Assembly (NCBI GenBank): GCA_041661585.1
Contig: JBAZUC010000051.1
Coordinates: forward strand, 1-5,407
Direction: 5' to 3'
DNA length: 5,407 nt
Source of the DNA: JAPLXD01 sp041661585
GTDB lineage: Bacteria > Patescibacteriota > Minisyncoccia > Moranbacterales > UBA11712
The position numbers and the translations under genes were made by a program. This document shows, piece by piece, positions 1 to 5,334 of this stretch. The notes beneath the pieces were generated by a model, which did not search any database, was not told where the DNA came from, and worked only from the letters and a program-made list of their open reading frames with translations. Within the stretch, counting starts at the first letter, position 1; the number at the start of each line of letters is the position of its first letter.

Positions 1-264
1 CCGAACTTGATATCCCCGCTGGGCCAAATTGCGCATATTCCCCGTATCAAGCCCTTTCAAAATATTTTTTATTTCCCCGTCGAGCTGATTTTGGCTCAGA
101 AAATAGCGAAAAGCTTCCGCCGTCACCGAAAATCCGTCCGGCACCCGGATGCCACGTTTGCGAAGATTGCGAAACATTTCCCCAAGCGACGCATTCTTCC
201 CGCCGACAAGTTCGATGTCCTTGATCCCAGTTTCTTTGAACCAGAGAATGTACTTTTGTGCCAT
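1..264 (-). CDS. ppsA: Phosphoenolpyruvate synthase (pyruvate, water dikinase), N-terminal 88 codons, partial
   Basis: The reading frame starts at ATG 264-262 and stays open to the window edge, so only the first 88 residues are visible. The start reads MAQKYILWFKETG, followed by ELVGGKNASLGEMFRNL (about residues 19-35) and then GIRVPDGFSVTAEAFRYFL (about 40-58). The VGGKNASLGEM and VPxGFxVTA pattern is the hallmark of the N-terminal ATP-grasp-type nucleotide-binding domain of PEP synthase and pyruvate phosphate dikinase. The protein would convert pyruvate + ATP + water to PEP + AMP + Pi in the cytoplasm. The absence of a long leader and the start at LWF favour PEP synthase over PPDK, but the phosphohistidine and PEP-binding domains lie outside the window. 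No Shine-Dalgarno site precedes the ATG; the upstream stretch is A-rich. It follows pyk by 106 bp on the same strand, so cotranscription is plausible. Confidence 0.9.
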   Translation of the reverse strand, partial: MAQKYILWFKETGIKDIELVGGKNASLGEMFRNLRKRGIRVPDGFSVTAEAFRYFLSQNQLDGEIKNILKGLDTGNMRNLAQRGYQVR

Positions 265-303
265 AATTTTTGTTTTATTTTTTTTAGCAAACACAAATTT
301 AAT

Positions 304-357
304 GAATAACAACACGAATAAAACCAATAATTTTTCGTTGTGTTGGTGCTGTTATTC
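304..357. repeat. Imperfect inverted repeat in the pyk-ppsA gap
   Basis: GAATAACA at 304-311 pairs with TGTTATTC at 350-357. After one mismatch the stem continues for three pairs (CAC 313-315 with GTG 346-348). On the transcribed minus strand it lies between the pyk stop and the ppsA start. No clean U-tract follows it, so it does not look like a strong intrinsic terminator. It could be an mRNA-processing or stabilising hairpin, or chance in AT-rich DNA. Confidence 0.4.
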
Positions 358-370
358 GTCGCATTAGTGT

Positions 371-1843
371 TTATACCTCCTCAACTTTGACCAAGCTCAT
401 ATGCTCTTTTTTGACATGCGGACGGCCGGCGACGATCACAACTTTGTCTTTGCGTTTCAACAATTTATTTTTTCTTATAACTTCGATCGATTTGTCGATG
501 AGCTCATTGAGATCTTTGCAATCCGGCAGGACAAAACTGTGCACTCCCCAAACAAGAGAGAGTTGATTGTGGGTTTTTTCATTGTTGGTCATCACAAATA
601 TTTTTTGCTCCGGCCGATGGCGGGTAACCATCCGGGCTGTGAATCCGGAGATGCTTGCCACGACAATCGCTTTGGCTCCGCTGTCTTTCAGGAGCTCGTG
701 CGCCGACTGCGCGATCGCCGCTGAAACTGAACCCTTTTGATCTCCCAAGAATCCATGTCCCAAATCGTCAAAGGGAGATTTTTCCGTTCTTCGGATGATC
801 TGAGTCATCGTGTGCACGGCTTCGACCGGATATTTTCCACTTGCGCTTTCTCCCGAAAGCATCAGGGCGTCCGCGTGATCAATGACCGCGTTGGAAACAT
901 CTGTCACTTCCGCTCGAGTGGGACGCGGATTGCGGATCATCGAGTCGAGCATCTGCGTTGCAACGATCACTGGTTTTCCGGCCCGCAGGCATTTGGCACA
1001 AATTTCTTTTTGAAGGATCGGAATGTCAGCTTGCGGCATTTCAATCCCAAGATCACCCCTCGCGACCATCACTGCGTCCGTCGCCTCAAGGATTTTGTCG
1101 AAATTTTTGATCGCTTCTTTTCTTTCGATCTTGGCGATCACTTGGGCGACATTATTTTTTCTTTTTGTCCTGCTTTTTATCAATCTCTTGAGATATTCAA
1201 TTTCTCCGGCCGTCCGCACAAAAGACATTGCCACAAAATCGACATTCTGTTTGAGGGCAAAATCGAGAACCTCTTTGTCGCGCGCGGTGATTGCTCCCAA
1301 TTTGGCAGATATGCCGGGAATATTTACACCCTTTCTTGGCTTTATCGTTCCACTATTTGCTACCTTGCACACAAGTCTATCCTTTTTTCTTTCCAGCACT
1401 TTCAATTTGATGAGTCCATCTTCAATGAGTATGTTCGAGCCCGGATTCACCATCCTCACAACTCCCGCGAGATCCAATTTGAGAGTCTTTTCCTTGTCTG
1501 CGGCGGTTGTTATTTTCAATTTATTTATAATCCTTTTCAGAGAACTGATTTTCACAGGAATCAGCTCTTCTCTCACTTCAATGATCTCATTTTTCGAAAC
1601 AGACAGTTCATCAACATTACTCACTCTGATCCTCGGCCCCTGCAGATCGGCCATTATGCCAACCGGAATATTCAGTTTCTCGCTGATTTTCCTGACAGAC
1701 TTGATTATCTTCTTGTGCGAGGAAAAACTCCCATGCGAAAAATTGAGCCGGGCAACATTCATCCCCTTTTTGATCATTTCGGAAAGTATTTTTTCATTTT
1801 CCGACGCCGGACCGATTGTGCAAATTATTTTGGTTCTTTTCAT
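371..1843 (-). CDS. pyk: Pyruvate kinase
   Basis: A 490-residue protein, close to the usual bacterial length of about 470-480. It transfers phosphate from PEP to ADP, giving pyruvate and ATP, as the last step of glycolysis in the cytoplasm. Visible motifs are the start KRTKIICTIGPAS (2-14), the substrate and K+ site RLNFSHG (32-38), MADLQGPRIR (64-73), KGVNIPG (171-177), catalytic lysine and metal-ligand glutamate in IAKIE (K238, E240), MVARGDLGIE (259-268, metal ligand D264), ATQMLDSM (295-302) and TRAEVTDVSNAV (309-320). An alpha/beta C-terminal domain follows from about residue 370 and ends near VAGRP (471-475). All main catalytic residues are present, so it should be active. I see no extra PEP-utiliser domain at the C-terminus. 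The ATG at 1843 fits the family start exactly and lies directly after TCTAACGGG, inside a long inverted repeat, with no Shine-Dalgarno site at normal spacing. Stop is TAA. ppsA, which catalyses the opposite net direction, lies downstream. Confidence 0.97.
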   Translation of the reverse strand: MKRTKIICTIGPASENEKILSEMIKKGMNVARLNFSHGSFSSHKKIIKSVRKISEKLNIPVGIMADLQGPRIRVSNVDELSVSKNEIIEVREELIPVKISSLKRIINKLKITTAADKEKTLKLDLAGVVRMVNPGSNILIEDGLIKLKVLERKKDRLVCKVANSGTIKPRKGVNIPGISAKLGAITARDKEVLDFALKQNVDFVAMSFVRTAGEIEYLKRLIKSRTKRKNNVAQVIAKIERKEAIKNFDKILEATDAVMVARGDLGIEMPQADIPILQKEICAKCLRAGKPVIVATQMLDSMIRNPRPTRAEVTDVSNAVIDHADALMLSGESASGKYPVEAVHTMTQIIRRTEKSPFDDLGHGFLGDQKGSVSAAIAQSAHELLKDSGAKAIVVASISGFTARMVTRHRPEQKIFVMTNNEKTHNQLSLVWGVHSFVLPDCKDLNELIDKSIEVIRKNKLLKRKDKVVIVAGRPHVKKEHMSLVKVEEV

Positions 1844-1911
1844 CCCGTTAGAAATTTATAATTTTACATAATCCCGCTAAATTGTTTAGCTAACATAATT
1901 TCTAACGGGAT
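1842..1911 (-). promoter_or_regulatory. Promoter/leader element of pyk with 15-bp inverted repeat and internal motif copy
   Basis: ATCCCGTTAGAAATT (1842-1856) and AATTTCTAACGGGAT (1897-1911) are perfect 15-bp reverse complements separated by 40 bp. The AT of the pyk start codon is part of the gene-proximal arm. An additional copy, AGCGGGAT on the minus strand (1879-1872), lies 29 bp upstream of AACGGGAT. Between them sits a -10-like TAAAAT (1866-1861). Inside the loop, GCTAAA (1876-1881) and TTTAGC (1885-1890) form a smaller hairpin. A related element precedes the HTH gene at the window end. It may act as DNA (operator plus promoter) or as a structured RNA leader. Confidence 0.7.
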
Positions 1912-1921
1912 TCATGAATTT

Positions 1922-1927
1922 ATTATA
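1922..1927 (-). promoter_or_regulatory. Candidate -10 box upstream of the pyk element
   Basis: On the minus strand this is a perfect TATAAT, about 80 bp upstream of the pyk ATG and just past the terminator of the preceding gene. The matching -35 is weak (TTGGTT at 16-bp spacing, lying within the terminator stem). If used, the transcript would contain both arms of the inverted repeat. Confidence 0.35.
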
Positions 1928-1930
1928 CAC

Positions 1931-1963
1931 CAAAAAACAGACAAACCAAAATGGTTTGCCTGT
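1931..1963 (-). terminator. Intrinsic terminator of the Tic20/DUF4870-like gene
   Basis: On the minus strand CAGGCAAACCA (1962-1952) pairs with TGGTTTGTCTG (1948-1938): 11 pairs with one G-U, a three-base loop, then a run of six T (1937-1932). It lies about 30 bp after the stop codon at 1993. Stem, tight loop and U-tract are all present. Confidence 0.85.
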
Positions 1964-1967
1964 CTTC

Positions 1968-1993
1968 AAAATACTATCGCGCGATAATACTTT
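1968..1993. repeat. Palindrome between stop codon and terminator
   Basis: TATCGCGCGATA (1975-1986) is a perfect 12-bp palindrome. Further pairing outward, with two mismatches, extends it to about 26 bp and touches the TAA stop at 1995-1993. The CGCGCG core stands out in an AT-rich intergenic stretch. It has no U-tract of its own; the real terminator follows it. Confidence 0.5.
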
Positions 1994-2349
1994 TAGCTGA
2001 TCAACTTGAAACCGCCGATGAGCGGCAATTCTTTCATCTCGCCTTTCGCGGCGTTGATGATTCCCATGATCGCAACTACGATCAGGAAGATCGAGCCGAG
2101 CGGAAGGATGATGAACCAGCCGATGAAAGGGATGATCCCTCCAACGACGTTCACAACCACGGCAGCGATAAGAAGCATCAGCTGCTGATTGGCGTGGAAT
2201 TTTGCGAACGGGCTGTTTTTTGCGTCAGATACGAGCGGAATGAAGAAAAGGATTGGAATGATATATCCCACGATTCCCATCGCCTTATTCTTCTCTGCGT
2301 CTGATTGTCCACCTTGTGGTGTTTGTTGTGTTTGATTTTGTTCTTCCAT
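1993..2349 (-). CDS. Small Tic20/DUF4870-like multi-pass membrane protein
   Basis: A 118-residue protein. A polar, Gln-rich start (EEQNQTQQTPQGGQ) is followed from about residue 19 by NKAMGIVGYIIPILFFIPLV, then the polar loop SDAKNSPFAKFHANQQ (about 41-56), and then two hydrophobic stretches (about 57-78 and 79-98), ending AAKGEMKELPLIGGFKLI. The SPFAKFHANQ loop, the 'GGIIPFIGW' stretch and the 'NAAKGEMKELPLIG' end are, from memory, the pattern of the widespread small Tic20-like/DUF4870 membrane proteins. Their function is not established, and I propose none. Three membrane helices are likely. The start at 2349 is well supported by GAGGTG at 2360-2355, five bases upstream; it is the only clear Shine-Dalgarno site in the window. 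The gene has its own candidate promoter and an intrinsic terminator, so it is probably monocistronic. Confidence 0.85.
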   Translation of the reverse strand: MEEQNQTQQTPQGGQSDAEKNKAMGIVGYIIPILFFIPLVSDAKNSPFAKFHANQQLMLLIAAVVVNVVGGIIPFIGWFIILPLGSIFLIVVAIMGIINAAKGEMKELPLIGGFKLIS

Positions 2350-2354
2350 ATTTT

Positions 2355-2360
2355 CACCTC
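2355..2360 (-). promoter_or_regulatory. Shine-Dalgarno site GAGGTG
   Basis: GAGGTG lies five bases upstream of the ATG at 2349 and fixes that start. Every other start in this window lacks a comparable site. Confidence 0.75.
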
Positions 2361-2403
2361 GCTTTCTGTTTTAAAGATTTTTATATGTTTTTCTACTGGC
2401 TTT

Positions 2404-2432
2404 ATAATATCTAATTTTTTCAAATAACACAA
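2404..2432 (-). promoter_or_regulatory. Candidate sigma70-type promoter of the Tic20/DUF4870-like gene
   Basis: On the minus strand, TTGTGT (2432-2427) and TATTAT (2409-2404) are separated by exactly 17 bp. The -10 matches consensus at 5 of 6 positions and the -35 at 3 of 6. It lies in the 90-bp gap after the 123-residue gene and would give a 5' leader of roughly 45-50 bases containing the GAGGTG site. Confidence 0.5.
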
Positions 2433-2439
2433 ACTGGCA

Positions 2440-2811
2440 TCACATCTCCAATTCTCGCAAGATTTCCTCCGGGATCGGGTCTCTTTTGGGACTCACGCCC
2501 GGATATCGCCACGCGCTGATCAGCCGTATTTTTTGTGACGCCATTGCTTTTGCCTTTTCGCTATTTGTCTTACGCTTAATCTGATACATCGCCCAAATTT
2601 CCCGCGTCCAGGTTCTTTTCCCGTCTTTCGTGCTCATCGATGTCGGCTGCATCACCGCGATGGTATTTTTCACGATTCCCTCTTCCACTCTCTGCGGATT
2701 TTTCACCACGCGCAAAATCCGCTGGGCGGTGAGGCCGTACTGTTTCATTTTGAGCGCGGCGTGCTGCGTCCACTCATATTTCTCCGTGTTTTTGGGAATT
2801 TTGAATTGCAT
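2440..2811 (-). CDS. Conserved hypothetical protein of Patescibacteria type (DUF4258-like?)
   Basis: A 123-residue soluble protein with no signal peptide or membrane segment. It begins MQFKIPKNTEKYEWTQHAALKMKQYGL, continues with an RILRVVKNPQRVEEG segment (about 31-45) and 'IWAMYQIKRK' (about 72-81), and ends ISAWRYPGVSPKRDPIPEEILRELEM. From memory this start and end recur in many Parcubacteria proteins of unknown function. The order 'HA..KM..YGL...RI..V..NP..V..G' followed by a beta-rich stretch resembles DUF4258/BrnT-like small RNase-fold proteins, but that link is weak and I see no catalytic signature. The ATG at 2811 is supported by the family start. It directly follows the T-run of the htpX terminator, so there is no Shine-Dalgarno site. 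Stop is TGA. No antitoxin-like partner is adjacent. Confidence 0.75.
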   Translation of the reverse strand: MQFKIPKNTEKYEWTQHAALKMKQYGLTAQRILRVVKNPQRVEEGIVKNTIAVMQPTSMSTKDGKRTWTREIWAMYQIKRKTNSEKAKAMASQKIRLISAWRYPGVSPKRDPIPEEILRELEM

Positions 2812-2836
2812 AAAAAAATTCCAAAGCCTGGCTTTG
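2812..2836 (-). terminator. Intrinsic terminator after htpX, abutting the next start codon
   Basis: On the minus strand TTCCAAAGC pairs with GCTTTGGAA around a CAG loop (nine pairs), followed by seven T (2818-2812). It lies a few bases after the htpX TAA (2845-2843), and its T-run ends at the base before the ATG of the next gene (2811). Shape and position are typical of a terminator. Because the next gene starts on the T-run, it could also work as an attenuator. Confidence 0.85.
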
Positions 2837-2842
2837 GAAAAA

Positions 2843-3733
2843 TTAAATATCCATTCCCCGCAAACGCTTCACTCGCTCTGCAATCGGCGGATGAGTTTGA
2901 AAGAGATTCGAAACTTTTTTGCCTTTGAAAGGATTGGCGATGAAGAGATGCGCCGTCGCTTGATTGGCGCTTTTCATTGACGTCGGGTCGGCGGAAATTT
3001 TTTCGAGCGCTTTCGCGAGGCCTTCCGGGTTTCTCGTCAGCAGCGCGCCGTCCGCGTCGGCAAGATATTCACGCTTGCGGGAAATGGCCAGCTGAATGAG
3101 CATCGCCGCAATCGGTGCCAAAATGGAAAGTATAATTGCCGCGATAAATAATATGAGACCCAACTGCCCGCTATCCCGGTCATTGTCCCGGCCTCCAAAA
3201 AAACTCCAATTGCGAAAAAATCCAGCCAAAAGCGCCACAAATCCGACCAGGACGACAATAGCTGTCGAGAGCAAAATATCCCGATTGCCGACATGAGACA
3301 GTTCGTGCGCGATCACACCTTCAAGCTCGGACTTGTTGAGTTTTTCGATGATCCCAGTTGTGAGGCACACAACCGCGTGCTCCGGATCGCGTCCCGTCGC
3401 AAACGCGTTGGGAGATGGATCCTGAATGACATAAATTTTTGGAACGGGAAGTCCAGCTGTGATGCAAAGATTTTCAACGATATGGAAAATTTCTTTCGCA
3501 TTTTGGTGCGTCACTTCTTTTGCCCCGCTCATCGCAAGCACGATTTTGTCACTCCACCAATACGACGCAAAACTCATCAGCACACTGAAAAGTACTGCGA
3601 TCACCAAAATCGCATAATTATTCATCGCCCCCGCGAAGACATACCCAATTCCGATGACAAAAACCAAAAAACCGAGAATGTATATCCAGGTGAGACGGGT
3701 ATTTCTGTCAGCTTGATCATAGAGCGTCGCCAT
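2843..3733 (-). CDS. htpX: Membrane zinc metalloprotease HtpX (M48B)
   Basis: A 296-residue M48 family peptidase, close to the usual 280-300. HtpX degrades misfolded or damaged membrane proteins at the cytoplasmic membrane. The zinc site HELSH (143-147) supplies two histidines and the catalytic glutamate, within GVIAHELSHVGNRD. The third ligand is E222 in SRKREYLADADGA. Two membrane segments precede the protease domain (about 16-36 and 40-58) and two follow the HExxH (about 154-173 and 191-216). PSPNAFATG (107-114) and THPPIAERVKRL (280-291) are further family signatures. All key residues are present. The start MATLYDQADRNTR is the expected N-terminus; the sequence before ATG 3733 has no Shine-Dalgarno site. 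It lies 63 bp after lemA, a pairing common in bacteria, and is probably cotranscribed with it. Transcription should end at the terminator a few bases past the TAA. Confidence 0.96.
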   Translation of the reverse strand: MATLYDQADRNTRLTWIYILGFLVFVIGIGYVFAGAMNNYAILVIAVLFSVLMSFASYWWSDKIVLAMSGAKEVTHQNAKEIFHIVENLCITAGLPVPKIYVIQDPSPNAFATGRDPEHAVVCLTTGIIEKLNKSELEGVIAHELSHVGNRDILLSTAIVVLVGFVALLAGFFRNWSFFGGRDNDRDSGQLGLILFIAAIILSILAPIAAMLIQLAISRKREYLADADGALLTRNPEGLAKALEKISADPTSMKSANQATAHLFIANPFKGKKVSNLFQTHPPIAERVKRLRGMDI

Positions 3734-3796
3734 ATAGCAAAATATTCTAGTTATTATTACTAGTCTAAAAGAAATTCTTTTTTACGTGCAAGAAAC

Positions 3797-4345
3797 TTAG
3801 AATTCGACTTTTACCGGCTCCTTTTCGCCGCCCTCTGCTTCAAAAAACTCGCGGGCGGAAAATCCCAGCATACCGGCAAAGACATTGTTTGGAAAGACTT
3901 GTATTTTTGTGTTGAAGTCACGAACATTGCCGTTATAGAACCGGCGAGAGGCCTGGACTTTGTCTTCCGTATCCGTCAGTTCACGCTGAAGTTCCAAAAA
4001 GTTTTGGTTGGCCTTGAGATCGGGATAGGCTTCCGCCACCGCAAACAAACTTTTGAGGGTCTGCGAAAGTGCGTTCTCCGCCTGTGCTTTGTCGCCGGCC
4101 GATTGCGCGCCCATCGCTTTCGTTCTCGCCTCTGTCACCTTTTCGAAAACTTCTTTTTCGTGAGAGGCATACCCCTTCACCGTATTCACCAGATTCGGAA
4201 TGAGATCATACCGCCTTTTAAGCTGAACATCGATATCCGACCACGCTTCATCAACCCTGTTTTTGAGGCGGATCAGCCCGTTGTAAATTCCAACTGCCCA
4301 AAGAACAGCCAAAATCACTATTCCCAATATTACCCACATTGCCAT
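3797..4345 (-). CDS. lemA: LemA family protein
   Basis: A 182-residue protein, the usual LemA length. The N-terminal membrane segment MWVILGIVILAVLWAVGIY (about 3-21) is followed by NGLIRLKNRVDEAWSDIDVQLKRRYDLIPNLVNTVKGY, the most conserved LemA block, and then a long helical region. RFYNGNVRDFNTKIQVFPNNVFAGMLGF (about 135-162) is the typical C-terminal signature. The helical domain is thought to sit outside the membrane; the biochemical function is not firmly known, but lemA often accompanies htpX, as here. Two starts are possible, ATG 4345 (MAMW) and ATG 4339 (MW). Neither has a Shine-Dalgarno site, and 4345 is chosen as the longer one. It lies 35 bp after the HTH-TM gene, so the three genes may share a transcript starting at the promoter near 5352. 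Confidence 0.95.
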   Translation of the reverse strand: MAMWVILGIVILAVLWAVGIYNGLIRLKNRVDEAWSDIDVQLKRRYDLIPNLVNTVKGYASHEKEVFEKVTEARTKAMGAQSAGDKAQAENALSQTLKSLFAVAEAYPDLKANQNFLELQRELTDTEDKVQASRRFYNGNVRDFNTKIQVFPNNVFAGMLGFSAREFFEAEGGEKEPVKVEF

Positions 4346-4380
4346 AAATTTGTTCTTAAAAAATTATTTCTAAAATATCC

Positions 4381-5130
4381 CTAATTCTCTTGATTTCCCC
4401 TTTCTTTCGCCGCTTCAACCGCCACTCTCGAGACGGATAATGATTCTTTTATCTTATCGCCTGCATTCGAAAGGAAATATTCCCCTCCAGAGCTAATGCT
4501 GGAAAATACTCCGTTTCTTTCGCTGCTCGCTCCAGCCACCATTCCCTTTTTGAATATTCCATCAGAAAAAACGAAATATCCGGAAGCCACGACGAGGAAG
4601 ATTATTATAGCAAAACCGGTCGCAAATACAAATTTTGGAAAAAAGATTGAATGCGTTTCTTCGCCCACTCCGAACGCGGGTGAAAATACGTCTTTGCTTC
4701 TCCGAAACTTGATCTCTTTGTACGGCAGAGGATTTTCATTTTTTTTCTCGACGAAAACATTTTTGAATTTTGTTTCCAGCTGCGGAAGGAATCGGCTATT
4801 TCTTTCTTGATGAAAATTTCTGACTTGAGATATTCTAGGTTGTATTTTTATCTCCCTGATATCCCTCGGAATATTTCTCCGAACCGGCATTTCAAATCTC
4901 TTTGTTTTCACCGCCACTGTTATTTTTGCGGGCTGCTCAGAAATTTTTTCTTCGCGCGGCATATGCATCACCGGCTGGGCGGCATAAATTTTTTCTTTTT
5001 CCGGAAAAACAAAGGGGACGTTTATCTTAATTTTCTCTTTTTCAACTGCAGAAAAAATAATTTTCTCCGCCTCAACCTTCACCGGCTTGCCCGCCAAAGT
5101 TTCAACGACGGCGGGAGCTGTCATTTGCAC
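4381..5130 (-). CDS. Downstream open part of the interrupted HTH-TM gene: basic linker plus one membrane helix
   Basis: If translation restarts after the amber codon, the first good candidates are GTG 5130 (GAGAG five bases upstream) and ATG 5124 (GAGGTG three bases upstream). The product would be 249 or 247 residues: a Lys/Arg/Pro-rich region of about 160 residues (repeated KVEAEK, PREEK, RRNIPRDIREIKIQPR-like segments), one membrane helix FVFATGFAIIIFLVVASGYFVF (168-188 when numbered from the GTG), and a Ser/Gly-rich tail ending ERGNQEN. The positive-inside rule puts the linker in the cytoplasm and the tail outside. The helix and tail are intact and the frame is free of further stops, so decay, if any, is recent. 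I recognise no enzyme domain. This region is the same reading frame as the entry from 5334, and reinitiation is only a hypothesis. Confidence 0.55.
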   Translation of the reverse strand: MQMTAPAVVETLAGKPVKVEAEKIIFSAVEKEKIKINVPFVFPEKEKIYAAQPVMHMPREEKISEQPAKITVAVKTKRFEMPVRRNIPRDIREIKIQPRISQVRNFHQERNSRFLPQLETKFKNVFVEKKNENPLPYKEIKFRRSKDVFSPAFGVGEETHSIFFPKFVFATGFAIIIFLVVASGYFVFSDGIFKKGMVAGASSERNGVFSSISSGGEYFLSNAGDKIKESLSVSRVAVEAAKERGNQEN

Positions 5131-5334
5131 CTCACTCTCAACTTCTTTCTTCTGCTTTTGCGAATTTTCTAAAAATTCTTCGAACCATGCCCAAGTCGTA
5201 TACTAACGTTTTCCGATGCGAATCGAGCCGATATCGCCACGGCGCGCCAAAAGCCCCATATACTCCTGGGCGTACTTTTTTTCCTTGGCAACTTTCGAAA
5301 GCAATATGAAATTTTTTTGGAAATCCTCCTGCAT
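4381..5334 (-). pseudogene. HTH (excisionase-like) + single transmembrane protein, interrupted by an in-frame amber codon
   Basis: From ATG 5334 the frame reads 43 residues, meets TAG at 5205-5203, and continues without another stop to a TAG at 4383-4381 (317 residues if the first stop is ignored). Residues 14-43 (KVAKEKKYAQEYMG, then LLARRGDIGSIRIGKR) and, after the stop, YTTWAWFEEFLEN match the small HTH domain, often seen in Patescibacteria, whose pattern is roughly 'YS.DYLSLLARRGKL.AIKIGR.W.TT..WLEEY'. The amber codon stands where that pattern has tryptophan, so one base change (TGG to TAG) explains it. A 170-residue Lys/Arg-rich linker follows, then one membrane helix (about 232-258) and a short 60-residue tail. 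It could be a decayed gene, a strain mutation, a sequencing error or a readthrough product. An in-frame ATG at 5346 (M-S-N-G-M) is an alternative start. It is the first gene of the lemA-htpX group. Confidence 0.75.

Noticed and set aside
737..1871. Long plus-strand open frames opposite pyk (374 and 282 residues)
   Set aside because: They lie wholly antisense to a textbook pyruvate kinase, have no recognisable domain and show composition expected of a reverse-strand shadow.
1842..1911. Miniature transposable element (MITE) interpretation of the inverted repeats
   Set aside because: I see no target-site duplication, the elements are exactly fused to start codons, and the inner spacing is conserved around a -10 box. 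A mobile origin cannot be excluded but is less likely.
1842..1911. Intrinsic terminator interpretation of the pyk inverted repeat
   Set aside because: The arms are 40 bp apart with no T-run after either arm, and a clear terminator for the upstream gene already exists at 1931-1963.
2440..2811. Toxin-antitoxin module based on the DUF4258/BrnT-like protein
   Set aside because: No small antitoxin-like gene is adjacent; the neighbours are htpX and a membrane protein with its own promoter.
4256..4290. Another copy of the CCCGTT motif inside lemA (CAGCCCGTTGTAAATTC)
   Set aside because: It has no paired arm, lies in conserved LemA coding sequence and matches only partly, so chance is the best explanation.
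4381..5334. Genome-wide reassignment of TAG as a sense codon, explaining the amber in the HTH gene
   Set aside because: The same reading frame ends at a TAG (4383-4381) at a sensible gene end. Reading through it would run into the lemA start, so TAG looks like a normal stop here.
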